The notes: generated by a model from the sequence alone, not told the origin. DNA of 32,279 nt from M55B127 sp035269185 (GCA_964430875.1 CAYSHP010000023.1:1-32279); one strand, 5' to 3'. Shown: positions 16,531-24,344, numbered from the stretch's first letter. Made by a program: numbers and translations.

Positions 16531-17535
16531 ATGTCAGAAATTTTAGTAAAAGAATATAGAGGGCCACTTGTAGAAAATGTTCATAAAGGTGATATTGCAA
16601 TTGTTACAAAAGAAGATAAAGTGGATTCTTATTGTGGTAATATTGAAAAGGTTGTTTATTATAGGTCTACAGCAAAACCTTTACAAGTTTTACCTGTTAT
16701 TACAAGTGGTGCTGCTAACCATTTTAAATTTACTGATAAAGAAATTGCCTTAATGGCAGCTTCTCATAGTGGAGAGAAAATACATACAGATATATTAAAA
16801 GATATTTTAAATAAAATAGAACTTAATATTGATGATTTAAAATGTGGTACACATCCTCCTTTTGACCGAAAGACAAGAAATTATTTGCGTAAAAATAACA
16901 AGAAAGTCACGCCTGCTCATCATGCTTGTTCTGGGAAACATGCTTCTCAATTAGCTTTAGCAAAATATTTTAATTGGGACCTTAAAAATTATTATAAAAA
17001 AGAACACCCAGTGCAGAAGCTGTTGCTTGAAACAATTGCTGAAGTGACTAATTACCCAGCTAGTAAAATTGTGCAAGGAAAAGATGGGTGTGGAGTTGTA
17101 GTTTTTGGTTTGCCTTTAAAGTATATAGCTTATTCTTATTCATTAATGAACAATCATGAAGCATTACCTGATAAATATTCAAATGCAGCCCAAAAAATAG
17201 TGAAGGCAATGAAAAAATATCCTAAAATTGTTGCGGGTACAAATAGATTTGCAAATAAATTAAATAATGCTATAAAAAGAGACCTTTTAATTAAATCAGG
17301 AGCAGATGGGGTTTTTGCATTTGCTTTTGATGAAAAAGGAATAGCTATAAAGATAGAAGATGGAAGTTTAAAATCAACATATCCTGTGGTAATTGAAATA
17401 TTAAAAAGTTATAATATCATTAGTGATAAAGAGGTAGAAAATCTAATAAAATATTATAGACCGACCATTAAAGATAGTAATGGTGATATTGTTGGTCAGA
17501 TTAATACCGATTATGAACTGCAATATACAAAGTAA
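16531..17535 (+). CDS. L-asparaginase of the PF06089 type (Rhizobium etli asparaginase-like)
   Basis: This 334-residue protein begins VKEYRGPLVENVHKGDIAIV, the standard entry of the family once called asparaginase II and now typified by R. etli ReAV. Conserved pieces are YYRSTAKPLQVLP (Ser and Lys of the active site), ASHSGEKIH (second Ser), HACSGKHASQLA and GKDGCGVVVFGLP, which match the Cys/Lys/Asp/Cys metal site of ReAV. It should hydrolyse asparagine to aspartate and ammonia in the cytoplasm, though some relatives act on other amides. I chose the ATG 7 bases after GGAGG. A TTG 18 bases upstream precedes that site and is unlikely to be used. Confidence 0.88.
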   Translation: MSEILVKEYRGPLVENVHKGDIAIVTKEDKVDSYCGNIEKVVYYRSTAKPLQVLPVITSGAANHFKFTDKEIALMAASHSGEKIHTDILKDILNKIELNIDDLKCGTHPPFDRKTRNYLRKNNKKVTPAHHACSGKHASQLALAKYFNWDLKNYYKKEHPVQKLLLETIAEVTNYPASKIVQGKDGCGVVVFGLPLKYIAYSYSLMNNHEALPDKYSNAAQKIVKAMKKYPKIVAGTNRFANKLNNAIKRDLLIKSGADGVFAFAFDEKGIAIKIEDGSLKSTYPVVIEILKSYNIISDKEVENLIKYYRPTIKDSNGDIVGQINTDYELQYTK

Positions 17536-17609
17536 TAATTGTCATAAATATCAAAAAATTAAAAAAATTAAAATTAAAAGAAGGAAAAGAGAGTTTTGTG
17601 TTGAATTAT

Positions 17610-17624
17610 ATTGGTAGAACCAAT
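17610..17624. promoter_or_regulatory. FadR-subfamily GntR operator, perfect palindrome (site 1)
   Basis: ATTGGTAGAACCAAT is a perfect 6-3-6 inverted repeat. It has the ATTGGT-N3-ACCAAT form known for FadR-subfamily GntR regulators such as E. coli PdhR. It lies about 150 bases before the 2-hydroxyacid dehydrogenase, inside possible promoter elements (TTGGTA, 17 bases, TACCAT, or TTGAAT, 18 bases, TATCCT), so binding would block RNA polymerase. A second perfect copy is at 18767. The FadR-type regulator at 29171 is the obvious candidate ligand-sensing partner. Confidence 0.75.
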
Positions 17625-17773
17625 TATCCTTTATACCATTTATCCTTTGAATATTATTAATAATCAGAATATTTAATCGAATACAAGTTTCATTTTTAAT
17701 AATGATCCTAAACATTTTAAAAAGTAAAAATTAATATTATAAAAGGTTATTCAAAGGAATGGAGGTTTTTTTA

Positions 17774-18736
17774 TTGAGCTGCAAAGTTTTAATTACAAAA
17801 TATATACCAGAAGAAGGATTGGAAAAATTAAAAAGATATTGTGATATAATCATGCCAAAAAAAAATGAAAAATTTACTGATGATTATATAATGGAAAAAG
17901 CTCCTGAAATTGATGCCATTATTGTAGTTCGTTATAAAGTTACTGCAGATTTTATCAATAAAGCAAAAAAACTCAAAATGATCAGCATGTATGCAGTTGG
18001 ATATGATAACGTGGATTTAAAAGCTGCAAATGCGAATGGAATTGTTGTTACTAATATTCCTAATGCAGTCACTGAAGCTACAGCAGAATTAGCATTTGCT
18101 TTAATGCTAACTTTGAGTCGTAGAATAATTGAAGCTGATCGATTTGTTCGTTTTGAGAATGATAAAAACTGGCACCCATTTTTATTAATTAGTAATGAGT
18201 TATATCTAAAAAAATTAGGAATAATAGGTTTTGGCAGGATTGGACAAGCAGTTGCAAAAAGAGCATTAGCTTTTGGTATGGAAGTATATTACTATGATAC
18301 AGCTTTAGATGAAAATAGTGAGGTTGAATTGGATGTAAAATATTTACCTTTTAATAGGATTTTAGAAGAGATGGATTATATCACTCTTCATGTTCCTTAT
18401 GTACCCTCTACACAACACTTGATAGATTCTAAAGAATTATCTAGTATGAAAAAGGAATCCTTTATTATAAATGCTTCTAGAGGAAAGGTTATTAATCAAG
18501 AAGCTTTAATTTATGCTCTAAAAAACGATATAATTAAGGGAGCAGCTTTAGATGTATATGAAAAAGAGCCAAATGTTCCAGATGGATTAAAGAAATTAAA
18601 TAATGTAGTTTTAACTCCCCATATTGGAACGACTACTATTGAAACAAGAACTAGAATGGCAAAAGAAGCGGCAAACAGAATAATTGAATTTATAGAAGGT
18701 AAGCAGATTTCTAATATAGTTAATTCAGATAATTAG
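17774..18736 (+). CDS. D-isomer-specific 2-hydroxyacid dehydrogenase (phosphoglycerate/glyoxylate reductase-like)
   Basis: This NAD(P)-dependent dehydrogenase, about 320 residues long, interconverts a 2-oxoacid and a D-2-hydroxyacid. Visible are GIIGFGRIGQAVAKRA (Rossmann loop), NASRGKVIN with the catalytic Arg, DVYEKEP with the Glu and LTPHIGT with the His. It lacks the C-terminal ACT domain of long SerA forms. I prefer the TTG 8 bases after GGAGG, which gives the family-like start MSCKVLITKYIPEEGLEKL. The ATG five codons earlier overlaps that ribosome site. An FadR-type operator precedes it, and a second lies just after its stop, so it is probably regulated together with the redox operon. 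The substrate could be glyoxylate, hydroxypyruvate or a sulfolactate-like acid. Confidence 0.87.
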   Translation: MSCKVLITKYIPEEGLEKLKRYCDIIMPKKNEKFTDDYIMEKAPEIDAIIVVRYKVTADFINKAKKLKMISMYAVGYDNVDLKAANANGIVVTNIPNAVTEATAELAFALMLTLSRRIIEADRFVRFENDKNWHPFLLISNELYLKKLGIIGFGRIGQAVAKRALAFGMEVYYYDTALDENSEVELDVKYLPFNRILEEMDYITLHVPYVPSTQHLIDSKELSSMKKESFIINASRGKVINQEALIYALKNDIIKGAALDVYEKEPNVPDGLKKLNNVVLTPHIGTTTIETRTRMAKEAANRIIEFIEGKQISNIVNSDN

Positions 18737-18766
18737 TTAAGGAGTAACAAAATATTTTTTAGCATA

Positions 18767-18781
18767 TTGGTTAAACCAATG
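18767..18781. promoter_or_regulatory. FadR-subfamily GntR operator, perfect palindrome (site 2)
   Basis: ATTGGTTAAACCAAT is the same perfect palindrome as site 1, with a different 3-base centre (TAA instead of AGA). It sits 84 bases before the CooF-like ferredoxin gene, between the dehydrogenase stop and the redox operon. Two exact arms in one region, both intergenic, make chance unlikely. I could not define a good promoter around it. Confidence 0.75.
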
Positions 18782-18784
18782 TAC

Positions 18785-18804
18785 TTTTAGACCTTTCTAA
18801 AAGA
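18785..18804 (+). promoter_or_regulatory. Stem-loop in the leader of the redox operon
   Basis: CTTTTAGA and TCTAAAAG form an 8-base-pair stem with the loop CCTT, starting three bases after operator site 2. No T-run follows, so a terminator for the upstream gene is doubtful. It may mark the 5' end of the redox-operon transcript or stabilise it. Confidence 0.4.
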
Positions 18805-18865
18805 GCTAAATTATTATTTACTCTAAATGAGCAGTAATTAAATAAAGAGTGAAAGGAGTTAATTT

Positions 18866-19375
18866 ATGAAGACAATTATGGTAGATATGGATTTATGTGT
18901 TGGCTGTAAAACATGTGAATTACAATGTGCTATTACAAGAACATCAAAAAACAAAGAATTTATTAAGGCAGTTTTAGAAGAGCCCGCCCCTAGGCCAAGA
19001 ATAGATGTACAGTCTGATGGTGATGAGAATCTTCCTATTCAATGTAGACAATGCGAAGATATGCCTTGTTACTATGCTTGTCCTTCCGGAGCAATTTATG
19101 TTGATGATGAAACTAATAAAGTTGTTATCGATGATGAAAAATGTATAGCTTGTTGGATGTGTGTAATGGTTTGTCCTTTTGCAGCAGTCAATACACTTGA
19201 AGAAAAGAAAGCTGATAAGTGTGATATGTGCATATTTATGGATTATCCTGTTTGTGTAGATTCTTGTCCTACAGGGGCTTTACAATATGTAGAAAGTGAT
19301 GATGATGCAAGAGAGATAAAGGTTAAAAGATCACAAAATAATATTGTTAATTATATTAAAGGGAGGTCAAAGTAA
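18866..19375 (+). CDS. CooF-like ferredoxin with four [4Fe-4S] cluster motifs
   Basis: This 169-residue electron-transfer protein belongs to the CooF/HycB group. Four cysteine groups are visible: CVGCKTCELQC near residue 11, CRQCEDMPCYYACP near residue 59, CIACWMCVMVCP near residue 93, and CDMC plus CVDSCPTGAL near residues 116-134. In CO dehydrogenase systems CooF shuttles electrons from CooS to a hydrogenase or an NAD(P) reductase. Here it directly precedes a CooS-like gene and an FAD/NAD(P)H oxidoreductase, which supports the same wiring. AAAGGAG is 7 bases before the ATG. The gap to the next gene is two bases. Confidence 0.9.
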   Translation: MKTIMVDMDLCVGCKTCELQCAITRTSKNKEFIKAVLEEPAPRPRIDVQSDGDENLPIQCRQCEDMPCYYACPSGAIYVDDETNKVVIDDEKCIACWMCVMVCPFAAVNTLEEKKADKCDMCIFMDYPVCVDSCPTGALQYVESDDDAREIKVKRSQNNIVNYIKGRSK

Positions 19376-19377
19376 TA

Positions 19378-20649
19378 ATGGAAAAAGCTACAAAAAGATC
19401 AATAGATCCAATTGCTGATGATTTATTAAAAAAAGCTGCTAAAGAAAATTTAGAATTATCTTGGGATATGCATGAAGACAATCTCCCTCATTGTGGATTC
19501 GGAGAATTAGCTTTATGCTGTAGTAAATGCATGCAAGGACCTTGTAGAATAGATCCTTTTAGAAATAATGCAAAATATGGTAGTTGTGGTCGAGACGCAG
19601 AAACTATTGCCTCAGAAAACCTAGTACAACAATTATTATCGGGGCTAGCACAAGTAATAGAAGAGGTTGATAGTATTGATATATTAAAAGAAAATCAAAA
19701 TATACAAAGTTATTTAAATGGCGGAATAAATATAGAAGCAGAAGAGATTATTGGAAGGGCCTTTAATTTAATTGAAGATTCATTTAAGGAACTTGATTTA
19801 GAATCAGAAAAAAAAGAAATATTAAATGATGTAACTTTAGATAATAAAAAAATAGTTTTATTAGGTAAAATTTCTGATGATACATTGAATTTATTAAAGA
19901 AAAGTAAAAACACCTCTCTATTTTCAATGCTTAATGAATTTACATATGAAGGTGTCAAGCCATTAACTAATTATGGTGGTCAAGAATTTATAATAATGTC
20001 TAAATTTCCTGATTTAGTTGTTGCTGGTTCTGGTTGTGGTAAACCTATTTTAAAACAACTTGCAGATGAATATAATATTCCATTTGTTTATGAAAATGAT
20101 TTAAATCAAGGTTATTTAGATAATACAAAAAGTAGTGGGAGTGCAGATATAGAGTATCTTAATTTTGATTTAAAAAACAATTATAAAGATAGATTATCAA
20201 ACACAGATAAGGTTGCTTTGATTGCTGGTTGTAATAATATTAAATATCCTCATGATAACAAATTAAAAAAGACTACAGAAAAACTTCTAAAATTAGGATA
20301 TACAATATTAACAAGTGGCTGTGCAGCAATGGGTTTAAATAAATATTTTTCAAATGATGATGACATATATTATTTTGGGAGTTGTTATTCAACCCCTAAT
20401 TTTAAAGAAATAGGTGAGGAATTTAAAAACAAAGAGGTAATTGCAGTATTCCCAGAATTGAGCCAAGTTAAAGCATTTACACAAGCTTCTTATTTAGCTT
20501 CAAGTGGGATAAAAACTTATGTGATGTCAAAATCCTTTATGCCTCCATATCAAGAGTATAAAAATATATTAGATAAATTAAATCCTAACTTTAAAATCCA
20601 ACCTGAAGGTTTTACTATAGAAGAACTCGTAGATACCTTAGAGTTATAA
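19378..20649 (+). CDS. Short CooS-like protein (Ni-CO dehydrogenase homologue lacking two C-cluster ligands)
   Basis: This 423-residue protein resembles the catalytic subunit of anaerobic CO dehydrogenase, which is usually about 630. Cys39, 47, 48, 51, 56 and 70 match the D- and B-cluster ligands, and by my memory carry the same numbers as in C. hydrogenoformans CODH-II. C-cluster ligands corresponding to Cys333, 446, 476 and 526 of CODH-II are recognisable as Cys220 (GSGC), Cys285 (GCNN), Cys315 (GCAA) and Cys336 (GSC). The Cys285-Cys315 spacing of 30 is the same as in CODH. The matches to His261 (GHNP, here near GKIS) and Cys295 (GICCTGNE, here near FSMLNE) are absent. It therefore probably cannot build the Ni-Fe C-cluster but could hold a four-cysteine cluster. 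Shortened CooS relatives have been noted before. Its start, ribosome site and end fit its neighbours, so it is not a frameshift. Confidence 0.85.
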   Translation: MEKATKRSIDPIADDLLKKAAKENLELSWDMHEDNLPHCGFGELALCCSKCMQGPCRIDPFRNNAKYGSCGRDAETIASENLVQQLLSGLAQVIEEVDSIDILKENQNIQSYLNGGINIEAEEIIGRAFNLIEDSFKELDLESEKKEILNDVTLDNKKIVLLGKISDDTLNLLKKSKNTSLFSMLNEFTYEGVKPLTNYGGQEFIIMSKFPDLVVAGSGCGKPILKQLADEYNIPFVYENDLNQGYLDNTKSSGSADIEYLNFDLKNNYKDRLSNTDKVALIAGCNNIKYPHDNKLKKTTEKLLKLGYTILTSGCAAMGLNKYFSNDDDIYYFGSCYSTPNFKEIGEEFKNKEVIAVFPELSQVKAFTQASYLASSGIKTYVMSKSFMPPYQEYKNILDKLNPNFKIQPEGFTIEELVDTLEL

Positions 20650-20660
20650 GGAGGAGTAAT

Positions 20661-21890
20661 ATGAAATATTTAATAGTTGGCAGTGGACCAGCAGGTATGA
20701 ATGCAGCATATAAATTAAATGAAATTGATAAAGATGCTGATATAACAATTATTAATGGTGAGCCAAACCCTCCCTATTCTAGGATATTAACCACTTTTTA
20801 TTTGGAAGGAAAAATTGAAGAAGAAGATTTTTATATTTATTCTAAAGACTTCTTAGAACAAGATAATATTCATTATTATGAAAATACAAGAGCAACATCA
20901 ATTTTACCTGAAAAAAAGTTAGTTGAGTTAAATACTGATGAATTAATTAAATATGATAAATTACTGATAGCATCTGGAGGAGACCCCAATATTCCTTCTG
21001 CTGAAGGAATAAATTCTGAAAAAGTTTATAAAATCAGAACCTTAGAAGACATTAAAGATATTAAAAATGAAGTAAAAAAATCTAAAACTTGTGCTATACT
21101 GGGTGGAGGGTTAGTAAGTTTAAAAATGACTCAAGCTTTAAGTAAAAAAGGTATCGATATCAAAATTTTGATTAGATCTCCGAGAGTATTATCTCAGGTA
21201 TTAGATGATGAAACAGCACATTTGGTACAAAAACATTTAAAAAATAATAATGTTGATGTGAAAGTAAACACTGAAGTTTTAGAAATACAAGAAAAAGACA
21301 ACAAGTTGTTGTTCGTAGTTAAATCAGGACAAAAAACAGAAGAATTTGAAGCAGATTTTGCTGTAATAGGGAAAGGTGTTAAACCTAATATTGACTTTTT
21401 AGAAGACACATCAATTGAAACTGATTGGGGTATTTTGACAGATGAGTATTTACAAACAAAAGAAAAAGATGTATATGCTGTAGGAGATGTTGCAGAAAGT
21501 TATAATATAGCCTTAGATAAAACCCAGTTAAATTCCATATGGCCAGATGCAGTATTGCAAGGAATAAAAGCTGCGGAAAATATGGCTGGTAAAACTAAGC
21601 CTTATGTAGGTAACATAAATATGAATGCTGTAGATATCTTCTCTCTTCCTTTAGTTGCTATGGGGAGAGTTAGAGATACAGAAAATATAGAAATTTTAAG
21701 AAGTATAAATATAGAAGAGGATAAATTTCTCAAACTATTTTTTAAAGACAGAACACTTGTTGGTGCTATATTAATTGGAGAAATAGAGAATGCGGGAATA
21801 TATAAGCAATTAATAATTAATAGAAAAAAAATACATGATAGTCATAGTTTGCTGAATCAAAAAAATATGTTAGCAAATTATATATTTTGA
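20661..21890 (+). CDS. FAD/NAD(P)H-dependent oxidoreductase (pyridine nucleotide-disulfide reductase-like, FNOR type)
   Basis: This 409-residue flavoprotein has an N-terminal FAD motif YLIVGSGPAGMNAA, a central NAD(P) motif CAILGGGLVSLKMTQ near residue 150, and the second FAD contact VYAVGDVAES near residue 275. It belongs to the nitrite reductase/rubredoxin reductase-like group that occurs as the FNOR partner in CooF-CooS-FNOR gene sets. By analogy it should pass electrons between the CooF-like ferredoxin and NAD(P). The gene is 11 bases after the CooS-like gene, with an AAGGAGG site. No redox-active CxxC is evident at the usual disulfide position, so it is unlikely to be a disulfide reductase. 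Confidence 0.87.
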   Translation: MKYLIVGSGPAGMNAAYKLNEIDKDADITIINGEPNPPYSRILTTFYLEGKIEEEDFYIYSKDFLEQDNIHYYENTRATSILPEKKLVELNTDELIKYDKLLIASGGDPNIPSAEGINSEKVYKIRTLEDIKDIKNEVKKSKTCAILGGGLVSLKMTQALSKKGIDIKILIRSPRVLSQVLDDETAHLVQKHLKNNNVDVKVNTEVLEIQEKDNKLLFVVKSGQKTEEFEADFAVIGKGVKPNIDFLEDTSIETDWGILTDEYLQTKEKDVYAVGDVAESYNIALDKTQLNSIWPDAVLQGIKAAENMAGKTKPYVGNINMNAVDIFSLPLVAMGRVRDTENIEILRSINIEEDKFLKLFFKDRTLVGAILIGEIENAGIYKQLIINRKKIHDSHSLLNQKNMLANYIF

Positions 21891-21904
21891 AAAGAGGTGA
21901 TAGG

Positions 21905-22633
21905 ATGAAAATATATGAAAATAAATGTGTCGGTTGTGGTAGATGTCATCCTTATTGTCCTGGGGTAGCTATCTATTTTATTGATGGGATAAGTAAAATA
22001 GATCAAGATCTTTGTTTTGAATGTGGTACTTGTTTAAGATCTGAAGTTTGTCCAGTAGATGCTATATATGAACCAGATGATATTTTTAATTATCCCAGAT
22101 CGGTTAGGAAGTTTTTCAGTGACCCCACTACCACACATAAAGAAACCAATATGCCGGGTAGAGGAACAGAAGAAGTTAAAACAAATGATGTTACTAATAG
22201 ATTTGTTAAAGGTGAAGTTGGAGTTGGGCTTGAAGTTGGAAGACCAACTGTAGGGACAAAAATAAGTGAAGTTCAAAAAATTACGAAAGCATTAGCAGAG
22301 GAAGGGTTTAATGATTTCGAAGATCACAATCCCGTTTCAGGTCTTATGAAAAATAATGAAAAAGGCATTTTAAAAGAGGAAGTATTAGATGAGAGAGTGT
22401 TATCTGCAATTGTAGAATTTACAATAAAAGAAGAAGAACTTTCAAGATGCCTAAAGGTGATAGATGAGATTGCAAAAAATATAGATACTGTATTTACCAT
22501 GGACTTAATAACCTGTTATGACCAAGGTATGAAAATCAGAATAAAAGAAGAATTAGCTAAATATAGTTTCCAACCAAGACCTAATGCAAAAATAAATATT
22601 GGTATTGGTAGAAAAAATGACGAGGAGGTATAG
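21905..22633 (+). CDS. Two-cluster ferredoxin-domain protein with an unrecognised C-terminal domain
   Basis: I do not recognise the whole family. Residues 1-55 are a ferredoxin domain with CVGCGRCHPYCP and CFECGTCLRSEVCP. The rest, to about residue 242, is soluble and mixed alpha/beta. It has a GRGTEEVKTND motif near residue 80, a GVGLEVGRPTVGTKISEVQK stretch, and a final segment VLSAIVEFTIKEEELSRCLKV that could form a small beta-alpha-beta (ACT-like) fold. I use the ATG behind GAGGTGAT. A TTG overlapping the previous stop would add a few residues. It follows the FNOR gene by 14 bases and precedes another unknown by 3 bases, so it is probably part of the same redox machine. Confidence 0.72.
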   Translation: MKIYENKCVGCGRCHPYCPGVAIYFIDGISKIDQDLCFECGTCLRSEVCPVDAIYEPDDIFNYPRSVRKFFSDPTTTHKETNMPGRGTEEVKTNDVTNRFVKGEVGVGLEVGRPTVGTKISEVQKITKALAEEGFNDFEDHNPVSGLMKNNEKGILKEEVLDERVLSAIVEFTIKEEELSRCLKVIDEIAKNIDTVFTMDLITCYDQGMKIRIKEELAKYSFQPRPNAKINIGIGRKNDEEV

Positions 22634-22636
22634 GAT

Positions 22637-23278
22637 ATGACACATACGCTGCATCGAGAAGGTTCTATAGAGAGTCTAAAAAAAGACTTTCTTTTATTAA
22701 TAACACCTGCTATGAAAATAAATGATAAAGGTGCCGCTGAAAAGATTAAGAAATTAATCGACATAGTATTTGATGTTGGACCAACAAATTATGGCTGTTA
22801 TGAAAAAGGTATGAATATACTATCCGGAATAGATGTAGAGGTGATTAAGGATACTACTCAAGATAATTCTCGTATCAGGTGTGTCTTTAGTAGCAAAGAA
22901 AAATTTAAGGAGGTGTTAACACGAGTAATTGAAGCGGATTTAGGACTTTCTGTTACAGTAAGTGGCTTACAGTCAAGTGTAAAAGAGATTCTTGATGAGA
23001 TGGAAATTGATCCTCATTCAGTAAATTTGGCAATGGGTACACATGGAGCAGAAGAAAAATTACCTGATGAGAATTTCCGAAAGATAACTACGATGTGCGG
23101 ACATGCAATGGTTGCTCCGGGTTTAGTCGAAGATATGATAGTTAAAGTTAAAAAAGGGAGATTAACTATTGAAGAAGCTGCTGTAAAATTGGCTAAACCA
23201 TGTATATGTGGTGTTTTCAATCATGAAAGAGCTGCTCTTTTATTAAAAGAATTGATGCCGCTTTACACGATTGATTAA
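22637..23278 (+). CDS. Unrecognised soluble protein with conserved-looking cysteine motifs
   Basis: This 213-residue protein has no signal peptide or membrane segment. Notable parts are DVGPTNYGCYEKGMN near residue 50, HSVNLAMGTHGAEEKLP near residue 135, TTMCGHAMVAPGLVEDM near residue 150, and KPCICGVFNHERAALLL near residue 190. The cysteines at MCGHAM and PCICG, with a nearby His, could bind a metal or iron-sulfur cluster. GAGGAGG is 7 bases before the ATG. It ends the redox operon before a second transporter 65 bases further. The function is unknown. The tight coupling to the previous gene suggests the two products form a complex. Confidence 0.7.
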   Translation: MTHTLHREGSIESLKKDFLLLITPAMKINDKGAAEKIKKLIDIVFDVGPTNYGCYEKGMNILSGIDVEVIKDTTQDNSRIRCVFSSKEKFKEVLTRVIEADLGLSVTVSGLQSSVKEILDEMEIDPHSVNLAMGTHGAEEKLPDENFRKITTMCGHAMVAPGLVEDMIVKVKKGRLTIEEAAVKLAKPCICGVFNHERAALLLKELMPLYTID

Positions 23279-23343
23279 TACTTCAAAAGGGGTAGACTAT
23301 TATTTAAAAACAATTACCACAAAAAATCAAGGAGGTCATTAAT

Positions 23344-24285
23344 TTGAAGAAAATCTTAGTTTTAAGTATACTCATGGTTCTAGTATTTACGTTAGGTGCT
23401 GTTTCTTATGCGGAATATCCAGAAAAAGAAATTGAATGGGTACTTTGGTCAAGTCCAGGTGGCGGTTCCGATACAACAGCAAGAACAGTTGGTATTCCAC
23501 TTAGAAAAAGTATGGGAGTTCCTTTAGTAATAAAGAATATGCCTGGTGGTAGTGGAGCTAGAGCTATGCCTTATGTACAGAAACAGGATGCTGATGGTTA
23601 TACTTGGTTATTTATTACAAACACATTAATTACAACAACTGAAAGAGGCTTAGTTGATTACACATATGAAGATTGGGAACCAGTATTTATGCTTAATCAT
23701 GACCCACAAACAATAGCAGTAAATGCGGATAGTGATATAGAAACATTTGAAGACTTAGTTGAACTAGGTAATGAAAGAACTTTAAAATGGGGTTTAACAC
23801 ATCTTGGTGGTAATGATCATATAGCGATTAATGCTGTGGCTAAAGCTACTGGTGTAGAGTATGATCCTATAGTATTTGAAAGTGGAGCAGAAGTAATGGT
23901 TGGAGCATTAAGTGGAGTAATTGATGTATTTATTTCAAATCCATCTGAAATAATGGGTCAAGTTGATGCAGGTAAATTAAGAGTTATTGGATCATTAAGT
24001 GAAAAAAGATTATCTATTTTGCCTGATACTCCAACATTAAAAGAATTAGGACATGACATTCAATTTGGTACCTGGAGAGGTGTTGCAGTTAAAGCCGGTA
24101 CTGATCCTGAAGTAATTGAAAAAATAGAATCAATGTTAGCAGAAGCGGCAGATACAGATATCTATCGTGACTTCCTAGAAGATAATGGAATGGATTACAA
24201 TGTTAAAAAGCAAGAAGAATTTAAAGATTTCATTGATAAACAATGGGATATTTTTGCAGAAGGTCTAGAGGATGTAGGAGTATAA
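23344..24285 (+). CDS. tctC: TctC-type substrate-binding protein (second transporter)
   Basis: This is a second solute receptor of the Bug/TctC family, with 313 residues. The signal peptide runs to about residue 22 (cut near VSYAEYPEK). The mature protein starts with YPEKEIEWVLWSSPGGGSDTTARTV, the family's glycine-rich entry. Its sequence differs greatly from the first copy, so a different carboxylate is likely. The start is TTG with a strong AAGGAGG site. A perfect stem-loop follows the stop. The gene lies 65 bases after the redox operon and may be partly co-transcribed with it. Confidence 0.92.
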   Translation: MKKILVLSILMVLVFTLGAVSYAEYPEKEIEWVLWSSPGGGSDTTARTVGIPLRKSMGVPLVIKNMPGGSGARAMPYVQKQDADGYTWLFITNTLITTTERGLVDYTYEDWEPVFMLNHDPQTIAVNADSDIETFEDLVELGNERTLKWGLTHLGGNDHIAINAVAKATGVEYDPIVFESGAEVMVGALSGVIDVFISNPSEIMGQVDAGKLRVIGSLSEKRLSILPDTPTLKELGHDIQFGTWRGVAVKAGTDPEVIEKIESMLAEAADTDIYRDFLEDNGMDYNVKKQEEFKDFIDKQWDIFAEGLEDVGV

Positions 24286-24302
24286 GTATAAATTAATGAT
24301 AT

Positions 24303-24325
24303 GGATGGGGGTCTAACCCCCATCC
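24303..24325 (+). promoter_or_regulatory. Stem-loop between tctC and tctB (second transporter)
   Basis: GGATGGGGG pairs perfectly with CCCCCATCC over 9 base pairs, with a 5-base loop TCTAA (or 10 pairs with a 3-base loop). A weak A/T stretch follows rather than a T-run. It occupies the same relative place as the hairpin in the first transporter, which argues for a shared role in setting the ratio of binding protein to membrane subunits. Confidence 0.65.
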
Positions 24326-24344
24326 TATTAAAAAAGGGGGTAAG

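Noticed and set aside
16513..16531. TTG at 16513 as asparaginase start
   Set aside because: The GGAGG site lies between this TTG and the ATG at 16531, so the ATG is used.
18785..18804. Stem-loop as a terminator of the 2-hydroxyacid dehydrogenase gene
   Set aside because: The downstream sequence lacks the T-run needed, so it is listed only as a leader stem-loop.
19378..20649. Idea that the short CooS-like gene is a frameshifted full-length cooS
   Set aside because: The start and stop fit the neighbours (2- and 11-base gaps, good ribosome sites), late CooS motifs are in the same frame, and the missing ligands are in continuous sequence. The shortness looks genuine.
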